A stretch of 64,000 nucleotides of DNA, from contig NZ_CP169244.1 in NCBI RefSeq assembly GCF_041902385.1, positions 4,340,001 to 4,404,000 of the forward strand, written 5' to 3'. The position numbers and the translations under genes are program-made. Origin of the DNA: Arcticibacter sp041902385 (GTDB lineage Bacteria > Bacteroidota > Bacteroidia > Sphingobacteriales > Sphingobacteriaceae). Shown here piece after piece: positions 52,317-60,856 of this stretch (its first letter is position 1; the number at the start of each line of letters is the position of its first letter). The notes under the pieces were generated by a model. That model was not told where the DNA came from. It did no database searches and was given only the letters and a program-made list of their open reading frames with translations.

Positions 52317-52334
52317 TAGCCAGACGTCTGGCTA
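52317..52334. other. Perfect 18-bp palindrome
   Basis: TAGCCAGACGTCTGGCTA is fully self-complementary. It lies between the lipoprotein stop and its terminator. It may be a protein site or a transcript hairpin without a loop; no function is shown. Confidence 0.45.
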
Positions 52335-52385
52335 TTCATTTCTTCACCAGGCCGGGGCCTTACTATAGAAATTTGAATAATATGT

Positions 52386-52435
52386 GGGACGGTCTCTATG
52401 TTTGCTCAGCAATTTTAGAGACCGTCCCTTTTTTT
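52386..52435 (+). terminator. Rho-independent terminator of the YD-repeat lipoprotein gene
   Basis: GGGACGGTCTCTA (52386-52398) pairs with TAGAGACCGTCCC (52416-52428), a 13-bp perfect stem, then seven T. It is 156 bases after the stop. Nothing else is seen between it and lspA. Confidence 0.85.
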
Positions 52436-52634
52436 GATGTCTGAATTACAAGACATTGCATGAAGCAGCAACGTTAGAACGTTGCGAAGAGCCAGGAACA
52501 AAGGTGTACTGAAAAGCATAATAGCATAAGTTGGAGCGAGTCCCCCCTATAAAAAACACTGACGATTAGATAAAACGCATTTCTGCTAGCTATATTAGCG
52601 CCATTGTAACATCAAAATCAACAGGAACTAAAGA

Positions 52635-53132
52635 ATGGTGCCAAAACGAAGAAGAATAATCGCATTTTGCTTGCTCTCTATTCTTTTGATAGCAGTCGAT
52701 CAGTATACCAAAGCGCTTGCCCGTGAATACCTGATGTACGAAGCTCCGCGGTCGTACTTAAACGACATGTTCAGACTGCTGTACATCGAAAATACAGGGG
52801 CCTTTTTTGGCATGGGCGCTGATATACCGCAGCCCTTTAATTTTATATTGCTGAGTCTGCTTCCCCTGATCATGCTCGGAGCGCTTCTCTTTTATGCACT
52901 CAAGAAAGCAGACGTTTTAAGAACTTCGGAGCAAATTGCATTCGCGATGATCTTTTCAGGAGGCCTGGGGAACATCATAGACCGCATTGCTTTTAGCAGC
53001 AGGGTAACCGACTTTCTAAACGTTGGCATCGGCTCAATACGAACCGGTATTTTTAACGTAGCAGACATGTATGTGACCACTGGCGTGCTGCTATTGCTAG
53101 TTCTGAGCAGGGACTGGGACAAGAAAAGCTGA
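52635..53132 (+). CDS. lspA: Lipoprotein signal peptidase (signal peptidase II)
   Basis: Aspartyl protease of the inner membrane that cleaves the signal of prolipoproteins after lipidation. Four membrane segments; conserved LIAVDQYTKAL, YIENTGAFFGMG, SGGLGNIIDRIAF and FNVADMYVTTG, the last two with the catalytic aspartates. 165 residues. It precedes the LD-carboxypeptidase gene by 10 bases, suggesting one transcript, both for envelope work. Confidence 0.93.
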   Translation: MVPKRRRIIAFCLLSILLIAVDQYTKALAREYLMYEAPRSYLNDMFRLLYIENTGAFFGMGADIPQPFNFILLSLLPLIMLGALLFYALKKADVLRTSEQIAFAMIFSGGLGNIIDRIAFSSRVTDFLNVGIGSIRTGIFNVADMYVTTGVLLLLVLSRDWDKKS

Positions 53133-53142
53133 GAGAGATAAT

Positions 53143-54168
53143 ATGAACCGAAAAAGTTTTCTTTCGGCCTTAGTGCCTCTGGGACTTACATTAGGCTCGT
53201 TCGCTGCAGGGGTAAAAACGAGGACTCCTTCTGCCAAACCTTCACTTGCTATTCCGCCCTATCTGCAGCCAGGCGATACGATAGGCCTTACCTCTCCGGC
53301 CGGATACATCTCTGAAGAAGACGTGCGCCCGGCTGTGCAGCAGATGGAAAGCTGGGGGTTTAAGATCCTGATCGGTAAAACGATAGGCTGTCGAAGCTTT
53401 AGTATGGGTGGTACTGATGAGGAAAGAGCCCGCGACCTTCAGGACTTGCTTGATAACCGGGAAGTGCGCGCAATCATGTGCGCGAGAGGGGGCTATGGAG
53501 CCTTAAGGATCATTGATCAGCTGGACTTCAGCCGTTTCGTCCGCTATCCCAAATGGATAATCGGTTTCAGTGATATTACTGTTATTCATTGTCACCTGAA
53601 TTCCAGTTTCCACGTTGCCACCTTGCATTCTAAGATGTGCAACAGCTTCCCGTCCGACTGGAACAAGGCAGAGCCGATTCAGATAACGACCATTCACTCT
53701 ATTCGAGATGCCCTCATGGGCTTAGAGATGAGATACGAAGCTCCGTCACATGGATTTAACAGAGCTGGCAAAGCTAAGGGAGTCCTTGTAGGTGGTAACT
53801 TGCGGACCATAGAAAATCTGGCAGGAAGCAGATCGGACCTCCGGACTGATGGAAAGATCCTTTTTGTAGAAGATACAGGTGAGTACCTTTACAGCATAGA
53901 CCGTATGTTTTGGAACCTGAAGCGGAGTGGTAAACTCGCTAACCTAAAAGGACTGATAATAGGAGGCTTCAAAATTAAGCCCGACGACCCCGGAGAAGAG
54001 TTCGGTAAGTCCTTATACGAAATTGTTCAGGAGAAGACGCGTGAATATACTTATCCGGTCTGCTTTGACTTTCCGGTAGGACATCAGAAGAACAATTTTG
54101 CGTTGAAGTGCGGAGTACAGCATTTTTTAGAGGTTCAACCCACGGGCGCTACTCTGCGCTCGTTGTAG
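53143..54168 (+). CDS. LD-carboxypeptidase (S66 family)
   Basis: Serine peptidase that trims tetrapeptides of peptidoglycan during recycling, or related MccF-like activity. The 341-residue protein has an N-terminal signal-like stretch (MNRKSFLSALVPLGLTLGSFAAG), so it may act in the periplasm. Conserved GDTIGLTSPAGYIS, ARGGYGALRII, the nucleophile serine in IIGFSDITV, the glutamate in VEDTGEYLYSIDRM and the histidine in FPVGHQKNN complete the catalytic triad. It follows lspA and overlaps the convergent kinase gene by 20 bases. Confidence 0.88.
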   Translation: MNRKSFLSALVPLGLTLGSFAAGVKTRTPSAKPSLAIPPYLQPGDTIGLTSPAGYISEEDVRPAVQQMESWGFKILIGKTIGCRSFSMGGTDEERARDLQDLLDNREVRAIMCARGGYGALRIIDQLDFSRFVRYPKWIIGFSDITVIHCHLNSSFHVATLHSKMCNSFPSDWNKAEPIQITTIHSIRDALMGLEMRYEAPSHGFNRAGKAKGVLVGGNLRTIENLAGSRSDLRTDGKILFVEDTGEYLYSIDRMFWNLKRSGKLANLKGLIIGGFKIKPDDPGEEFGKSLYEIVQEKTREYTYPVCFDFPVGHQKNNFALKCGVQHFLEVQPTGATLRSL

Positions 54169-56026
54169 CAGCAGATGACACCGGAAGGGTAAAATAAAAG
54201 GTTGTGCCGTGATTGTACTGACTTTCGAACCAAATCTTACCGCCGTGGAGCTCAACAAATTCTTTACATAGTATCAGGCCCAGGCCTGTTCCTTTCTCGT
54301 TGGCAGTTCCGGCTCGAGAAAAGGCAGAGTCTATTCTAAGGATCTTCTCTTTCACGCTGTCTTCAATGCCGGTACCGCTGTCGCTGACATAGAACAGGAC
54401 GTACTGCCTCATATCTTCGGCACCGACCTGGATATTACCCCCGGGAAAGCTGAACTTGATTGCGTTATTAATCAAATTCCTGAAAACAGTATTGATCATC
54501 TGACGATCTGCCATCACTTTCGCGGAGGCCAGCCTGTCAGCAACGATATCGATCCCTTTCGCAACAGCCACGGGTTCACATATCCGACGGGCCTCTTCCA
54601 CCAATTCTTCTGGCAGCAGGGGGCGCTTAACGGGACTAAGATTACGGGTTTGAATGCGTGCCCAGTTAAGAAGGTTCTCAAGTAAGGTATAGGTTTGCCT
54701 TGCTGATTCATTGAGTCGCTCTGCCAGCTGCTGTATGCGGTCGGAGCTAAGATTGCTTGCACTCTTGGCCAGGAGCTGGCTGTAGCCCAACAGGGATGTA
54801 AAAGGATTTTTCAGATCGTGTGCGATAATGGAAAAGAATTTATCCTTAGTGGTATTCAGCTCCATCAGCTCCTGTTCAACGTGCTTGAGCGTCGTGATGT
54901 CGAAACAAATCATCAGGTAAGTTTCCGCTTCTCCCTCGGTAACAGGTTCAGGTACTATCTGAAGGGAATAGAAACGGTTCGCTCCCTCAACTTTGAGATC
55001 GAAATTCACAACCTGACTTTTGCCTGTCTTTGCAGCCGCCGCAAGACTTACAGTGAGGATACGGGAAATTTCCGCCGGCAGCTGAAGGTCCGAATACTGG
55101 AGTCCGACAATATCGGGGCAGACTGCAGGAAGGAGCTTTCTGACAGCGCTATTAGAATATACACACCGGAATTTGCTGTCGAAACGCATGATCATTTCGG
55201 GCAAATTCTCAGTTAACGTACGGTACTGTTCTTCCCGATCTCTCAGATTCTTAAAAATAAGACCACCCGGATCTATAATTCCCGTCTGAACGTTCGCCTT
55301 GTATATAAGATAAAAAGAGATGAGTTTGGCATAGTGCCCAATTTGGTTGCTGATGCTGTAGTTGGAAATGTAAAGTGTAAAACAAAACTCACTGATTATG
55401 GCGAAAATAATTGAAAAAAACAGAAAGGAATATACCGATTTGGTAAAGTACCCTCGCCGCTTTCTCAGCATTAGCAAGGTGCCCAAAAGAACGAGAATAA
55501 TGGTGTACTCTGCATAAATTTTAAAAGCTGTCTGCCCCTCTCCCTCTATGAAACATACGGGGAAGATCTTCCAGTCAAGTATGCTTAGCACAATAAGAGC
55601 AGTAACGACCGTATAGATAAAAAACACGAAGTCGGCACTTATCTTCTTCTTCCGGTCGAGCAGCCAGAAGCCTAGAAACAACGTGACACATTCAAGAAAA
55701 CGGGTAGCTACCCAGAATTGGTTGGCATAAAAGTGATCGCCGATGACTTGCATTCCCTTAAAGGTGAGGGTATGTAAAAGATCCAGGGAACCGATAAAAA
55801 AGTACGAGACCCCAACCAGGAAGAGGTAGTTATTGTCTAGTATTTTACGGGAATTCCAGGTAATGATGAAGACAGCAAACGCTACGATAATCGAGATCAG
55901 TTCTACAATAGTATGGAAAAGGAGGTAGCTTTGGCGAAGACTTAAAAAAAATATCAGCATAAGAGCCACTAGTCCGGCTACAATACGATAACGACTTGAA
56001 ATGAAGCTACTTATACTAAGACTCAA
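54149..56026 (-). CDS. MASE3-PAS sensor histidine kinase
   Basis: A 625-residue membrane sensor kinase. The N-terminal 260 residues contain about seven membrane segments and resemble MASE3 (FIGSLDLLHTLTFKGMQVIG with its histidine). A PAS domain follows (about 280-390, EEQYRTLTENLPEMIMRFDSK), then HisKA with FFSIIAHDLKNPFTSLLGYS (phosphorylated histidine near 399), and an ATPase domain with FRNLINNAIKF, DSGTGIED and EKGTGLGL. No response regulator gene is adjacent, so it is an orphan in this window. It overlaps the S66 peptidase gene at the 3' end. Confidence 0.88.
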   Translation of the reverse strand: MSLSISSFISSRYRIVAGLVALMLIFFLSLRQSYLLFHTIVELISIIVAFAVFIITWNSRKILDNNYLFLVGVSYFFIGSLDLLHTLTFKGMQVIGDHFYANQFWVATRFLECVTLFLGFWLLDRKKKISADFVFFIYTVVTALIVLSILDWKIFPVCFIEGEGQTAFKIYAEYTIILVLLGTLLMLRKRRGYFTKSVYSFLFFSIIFAIISEFCFTLYISNYSISNQIGHYAKLISFYLIYKANVQTGIIDPGGLIFKNLRDREEQYRTLTENLPEMIMRFDSKFRCVYSNSAVRKLLPAVCPDIVGLQYSDLQLPAEISRILTVSLAAAAKTGKSQVVNFDLKVEGANRFYSLQIVPEPVTEGEAETYLMICFDITTLKHVEQELMELNTTKDKFFSIIAHDLKNPFTSLLGYSQLLAKSASNLSSDRIQQLAERLNESARQTYTLLENLLNWARIQTRNLSPVKRPLLPEELVEEARRICEPVAVAKGIDIVADRLASAKVMADRQMINTVFRNLINNAIKFSFPGGNIQVGAEDMRQYVLFYVSDSGTGIEDSVKEKILRIDSAFSRAGTANEKGTGLGLILCKEFVELHGGKIWFESQYNHGTTFYFTLPVSSAATTSAE

Positions 56027-56106
56027 AGATAGGGACTTAAAGTGGTAAAAATAAAGAATTTATTGTTAAACGGGGCTGCAAATGTTTTTGTTACAGAAAC
56101 GTTTTT

Positions 56107-58538
56107 CTAATCGCGGTTCTTGTTCCACTTGAATTTGATCTTGCCGTCTTCCCCATCAGTTGCAAGAATATGAAGGACGATGCCTTTCATCCTTCTTTCT
56201 TCAATTTCTTTTTTATCTGTAATTCCCTGGTCTTTCTCAGGATTCCGTAAAGGGACATCAAGCGCGATATTAGTTCCCTTCGCCATGGAATAAACTCCCG
56301 CAACGTCCATGTTTAGCACGCTGGAGCTTATCTTCATCGGGTTGATTTTTACCTTTTCACCGTTAATATCGAACTTGCCGTTGAGATTTGAGAAAGTGAT
56401 TGTGTTTAGGTCCCGGAAAGGGAAAGCGAATTTTCCGACCCCCCTAATGGGCTCAAAATTTAGCAGAGCGCCCTTTCGAATATCAAAAATAACAGAGCCA
56501 CGGTAAGAACGGGCAAGGATCTTGCCCTGATCGGTTATACTTCCCGTGATATTTGCTTTCGAGAAGAGATATCCCCTCAAATTCTCGTAAGTAAAGGTTG
56601 TCAATCCAAAGTTCCTGAAGGCATAGAAGAACTGCCGGATATTTACATTAGAAATCCGGGCATTGACAGCAAAAGCATTTACGTTTGCTCGCTGCGAAAC
56701 CGTTCCGTCGAGCCTGAGAGTTCCGCCTCCATGTCTTACGTGTACCCTGTTGAGTCGTATGCCCTCTTCCGATAGGTTAATAAGGGCAGTTGCATCGGTA
56801 GCAATAAACCGATCATAGATTACCTTGTCTAATTTCAAGGTCATGGCTGCCTGGCTTCTGTTCAGCATGTCGTCGAGCTGGTTCATTATATTACTCTTAC
56901 GGTGGCTTACAGGCCGCGTGGTCTTACGACGTGAAGCGAGAAAGCCGAGGAACTGCCCCAGATTAAGCTGAGGACTGGAAACCGAACAGGAAAGAATCAT
57001 TTTCTCCGGTGCCGTATAGTAAAGGTTCATAAAGTTTTTTATCGTACCGTTTATCTTTAAGATACTAGATCCACTTTGAAGGCGCATATTCCTCAGATGA
57101 AGATCGTTCTCGGTAAAATGAAGAGAAATGGTGCTCCTGGTGAAGTTGATATTCCTCGGCTGATAGTTCAGGTCAGCGTCCACGATGTCGATTCCCCCGA
57201 TTATGCGAGGTTTTACCAGCTGAAAGTCGGCCACACTAGCCTGGAACTTCACGTCTATCTTAGCACTGCCTGAATTGAATTTGAGCGGCTCTTCTCCTAC
57301 TACCTGATTTAATTTTGAGAGAGCAAAGTTTGAGCGGAATACACCGGAAGCAACAGGCTTTAGCAGGTCAACGATCTGGAGCGAATCTATTGAAAGAGGA
57401 ATGCCTTCGTAACTTCCTTCAAAATGCATGAGTTTGACCTGGGAGTTTTTGTCGTTGTTCCCTCTCCCCTCTCTAAATGATTGGTATAGAAACCGCTAAA
57501 ACTGCATTTGTCCACTATTCCCCCCGGTGAACTAAGCACATTATCCTTCACCCGGGCGCTTACGTCAATTGCCGGCTGAGAACCTGGCCCCATATTGCCG
57601 GCTATTACCGCCTTTACTGATATGGGATTAGTAAGGTCAAACATGTTAAGCTTTGTTGATATATTGCCAGCGAGTAATGCGGATGCATGCTTCCATAGCA
57701 GCTTTTCTGATTCAAGATCAATAACGAATTCAACAGGATCTTTTGCCGTACTGAAGGAGGCTTCGATGAGAAAACGATCTGGTCCTATCATCAGCGGGGT
57801 CTTTTCGATGCTTAAAACGCCGGACCTCCCACTGTATTTAATGGCGAGGTCACCATCAAAGTCCTTTTCCTTTAAAAAGCTTCCCTTTCTGGTATTAAAG
57901 GCCAGGTCCCTGACAAAAGTATTGATCCTGATTCTGGCATCCCAACCCTCCGGCTTATGATCAATTCTGCCCCTAAGGTCGCGAACAAGAAACCTGAAGA
58001 GTTTGCCGGCTTTGCGGTTATCCATAACAAAAGCCACATTCTTTAGCGCAAATCGGTTTATTTCAGGAGGAGCGCTTTCACCCTTCTTTTGTTCTTCTTC
58101 CTGCTGCTTTTTGCTCTTAAACACGCTCGTATTACTATATCCTGATGGATCGGTATAGAGGTACACACCGGCATTGATAAGGGAAATGCGGTTGATGCGG
58201 ATGGTACCTGTAATAAGAGCAATGACATTTATAGAAACTGCTGCTTGCTTCGCTTGTACCAGCGTATGCTTGTGCTTTTCCCAGAGACTATCGCGGATAG
58301 CGACATCCCTCAATGACAGCGAAATTCCCGGAAATCCTTCAAGAAAAGCAGGCTCCATCCCTCCTATCACAGCGGTACCGTTTATGCTTTTATTGATCTG
58401 AATGTTTACCGCTTCAAGGATCTCCTTCTTATTATAGTTAACATAAAGCGCAACTCCCAAATAAAGAAGGAAGAAAAAGGCCAGAAGGAAAGATACGATC
58501 TTAAGGGTAAGGAGTGACCAGCGCTGTGTTCTCAACAT
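56107..58538 (-). pseudogene. AsmA-like envelope protein, frame broken by one missing base
   Basis: AsmA-type proteins are anchored by one N-terminal helix and extend through the periplasm, where they are thought to help lipid transport to the outer membrane. The first frame (58538 to about 57460) has the helix (LLTLKIVSFLLAFFFLLYLGVALYV) and AVIGGMEPAFLEGFPGISLSLRDV. The second (about 57465 to 56107) continues with MHFEGSYEGIPLSID and the AsmA C-terminal domain, including GTNIALDVPLRNPEK. Continuity GEG-NNDKNSQVK needs one extra G near 57460-57469 (C runs on the plus strand). Joined length is about 810 residues. Confidence 0.78.
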
Positions 58539-58624
58539 TTAGTTGTGGAATTAGGAATACGTGTAGTGAGGAGACAATTGAGAGGCACGCCGGGCTAAAA
58601 GGCTCACCTCTCATCTCAATCCTT

Positions 58625-58879
58625 TTACTGCCTAAGATTGTAATCATCCTGCCCTTGCTCAGCAGCATCGCTGTCAGGCCCAGGCGGAATTCCCTTTTCC
58701 GGCTCTAATGTAAAGGACGCTTCCGAAGCCTGAGTTGCCTGATCAAGGCGATCCTGATCGGACGGATCCGTCTGGGGCATGTCAGCATTCGACATGTCTG
58801 TATTTTCATTCTGTCTTATATTATTAACGGCCTCATCACCACTCTTGTCGTCGAAGGGCATATTTTCTGGTTCTATCAT
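58625..58879 (-). CDS. Small acidic hypothetical protein
   Basis: An 84-residue, very acidic and low-complexity protein, rich in D, E, Q, N and P (MIEPENMPFDDKSGDEAVNN...). It has no hydrophobic segment and is probably disordered. The frame is clean with a clear ATG, but composition alone could arise by chance. It is on the same strand as, and upstream of, the AsmA-like gene. Confidence 0.5.
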   Translation of the reverse strand: MIEPENMPFDDKSGDEAVNNIRQNENTDMSNADMPQTDPSDQDRLDQATQASEASFTLEPEKGIPPGPDSDAAEQGQDDYNLRQ

Positions 58880-58998
58880 TGTTTCACTCTTTGGTTATAT
58901 GTCTATAAAAAACAAAGCCCGGGATTGTTTTAGCGACTTTTCCTGAAAGGCTGTCTGCTTTCCGGGGAACATCTGCAGGCTAGCACTCAACGCCGGCT

Positions 58999-60444
58999 TT
59001 ACAAAGGCGGCACCTCATGATTAAACACATCTCTTAATGCCCTCCGCGCTGCATAGTAGCCGCACATACCATGCACCCCTCCCCCTGGAGGAGTTGAGGA
59101 AGAGCAGACATAAATTCCCTTTTCCGAGGTTCTGTACGGAGAAAGCCTAAGCGCAGGCCGGGTAAAAAGCTGGCGTAGGTTTAAGACGCCTCCGTTTATG
59201 TCTCCTCCCACATAATTAGGATTATATTCCTCAAGGTCTGCAGCATTGAAGGTGTGCCGCGCAAGGATCCGCTCCCGAAATCCAGGAGCAAAACGTTCTA
59301 CTTGTCTTTCAATGACATCCGTCATGTCTTCTTTCGATCCCCCCGGCACATGACAGTAAGCCCAGGCTGTATGCTTTCCCTCAGGGGCCCGGGAGGCATC
59401 AAAAAGGCTTTGCTGAGCAAGCAAGACAAACGGCCGTTCACTCAGCTTTCCCTTCCATACCTGGCGCTCAGAAAACGCTATCTCTTCCAGCGTATTTCCC
59501 AGGTGAACCGTTCCTGCAGAGCTGCACTCTCTTGCTATAAATGGAACCGGAGCGTCGAGTGCCCAATCTATCTTGAAAGATCCCATGCCATATTGATATT
59601 TCTGAAGTTGCCAGCGATAGAGGGATGAAAAGCGATGCCCCGCTATTTCCAGCAATTGCCGGGGTGTAACATCGAACAACAGCGCATGACAGGAAGGAAG
59701 CTGGGAAAGAGACTTCACATAGGTGCCAGTTTCAATCTTTCCGCCGAGAGCTATGAAATAAGCGGCCATAGCATTGGCGATACTCGCAGAACCTCCAGCT
59801 GGAATAGGCCAGCCACCGGAATGGGCGGTAGCAAGCAGCATCATGCCGAATGCGGAGGTAGCCATGTTACTGAGAGGCTGTATACCGTGTGCGGCCATTC
59901 CTGCCCATAATCCTTTTGCCTCTTTGCTGCTAAAGGTCGCCGCCATAGTCATTGCAGGACGTAGTCCCTTTACTCCAAAGCGGACCAGCCGGCCGAGGTT
60001 ATGGGGCTTCCGAATAGGACCGAGGACATCCTTAACCAAATCAGGCCAGCAACGAACCGTCGCTTCTATAAGCCGTAGATAAGCAGGGCCATCCATCGCC
60101 CCTAAAGACTGTGCCGTATCATAAACCGATCTTTTAAGAACGGCCACAGCACCATCCTCGAAAGGGTGGGCAGCTGCAAACGTCGGGTAAATGTATCTCA
60201 GGCCATAGGTATGCAGAGGCAGCGTTTTTAGAAATGGTGACGCAACTGCAAGAGGATGAATTGCCGAGCAAATATCATGACTGAAGCCGGGAAGTGTCAG
60301 CTGTGCAGTCCGCATACCTCCCCCGATCTCATCTTTTCCTTCCACCAACAATACCGTACATCCATATTGTTGCAATAGTATAGCGGCGGCAAGCCCATTT
60401 GGACCAGCCCCTACTACTACAGCATCAAAGTCCTTTCTCTCCAT
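58999..60444 (-). CDS. FAD-dependent phytoene desaturase-like oxidoreductase
   Basis: A 481-residue NAD(P)/FAD-dependent amine oxidase/phytoene desaturase-like protein. The Rossmann motif DAVVVGAGPNGLAAAIL binds FAD, followed by VEGKDEIGGGMRT; the C-terminal YVCSSSTPPGGGVHGMCGYYAA closes the FAD site, as in CrtI relatives. The ATG at 60444 (MERKDFDAVVVGAG) is chosen; the longer frame from 60513 adds 23 unlikely residues. No carotenoid genes adjoin it, and substrate is unknown. Confidence 0.82.
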   Translation of the reverse strand: MERKDFDAVVVGAGPNGLAAAILLQQYGCTVLLVEGKDEIGGGMRTAQLTLPGFSHDICSAIHPLAVASPFLKTLPLHTYGLRYIYPTFAAAHPFEDGAVAVLKRSVYDTAQSLGAMDGPAYLRLIEATVRCWPDLVKDVLGPIRKPHNLGRLVRFGVKGLRPAMTMAATFSSKEAKGLWAGMAAHGIQPLSNMATSAFGMMLLATAHSGGWPIPAGGSASIANAMAAYFIALGGKIETGTYVKSLSQLPSCHALLFDVTPRQLLEIAGHRFSSLYRWQLQKYQYGMGSFKIDWALDAPVPFIARECSSAGTVHLGNTLEEIAFSERQVWKGKLSERPFVLLAQQSLFDASRAPEGKHTAWAYCHVPGGSKEDMTDVIERQVERFAPGFRERILARHTFNAADLEEYNPNYVGGDINGGVLNLRQLFTRPALRLSPYRTSEKGIYVCSSSTPPGGGVHGMCGYYAARRALRDVFNHEVPPL

Positions 60445-60856
60445 TTGTCGCGATGATCCGTCAGAAATAATTTCACGACAGAACAACAAACGAGTTGGAG
60501 AATGTTTGTGCATAACGGCAAACGATAGTAAAAGGAAAGATGGCAGGTCCCAGGCGAATTGGATCCAGTAGTTCCGAAAAAGCTAAAAACAGACTTGAAA
60601 AAGGCTTTGGCACCAAAATCAGGATGATAACCCTTATCAGGGATAACAGTAAGTCTTCTTTATATTTTTATGAGTGACTTGTCTTAAAAATCTTCCTCGA
60701 TGTACGCAAATTGAACATTGACGGGTTGCGCCCGTAGAGACAGCTTTGAAAACACAGCTTCCCGTTCTTCGCAAACCTCCAAAATAATTGACCGACCTCC
60801 ACAAACAAAAAAGGCGTCTTCCAGTTGAAGACGGCCTTGCGATAATTTAGATGAAT
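60445..60856. other. Intergenic region with a terminator
   Basis: A 412-base gap between two minus-strand genes. It should hold the promoter of the FAD oxidoreductase gene. Apart from the terminator at 60806-60838 nothing is recognised. Confidence 0.4.
60806..60838 (-). terminator. Rho-independent terminator of the LruC-domain gene
   Basis: On the minus strand GGCCGTCTTC and GAAGACGCC form a near-perfect stem with a 5-base loop, then six T. It lies about 20 bases after the stop at 60857. Confidence 0.8.
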
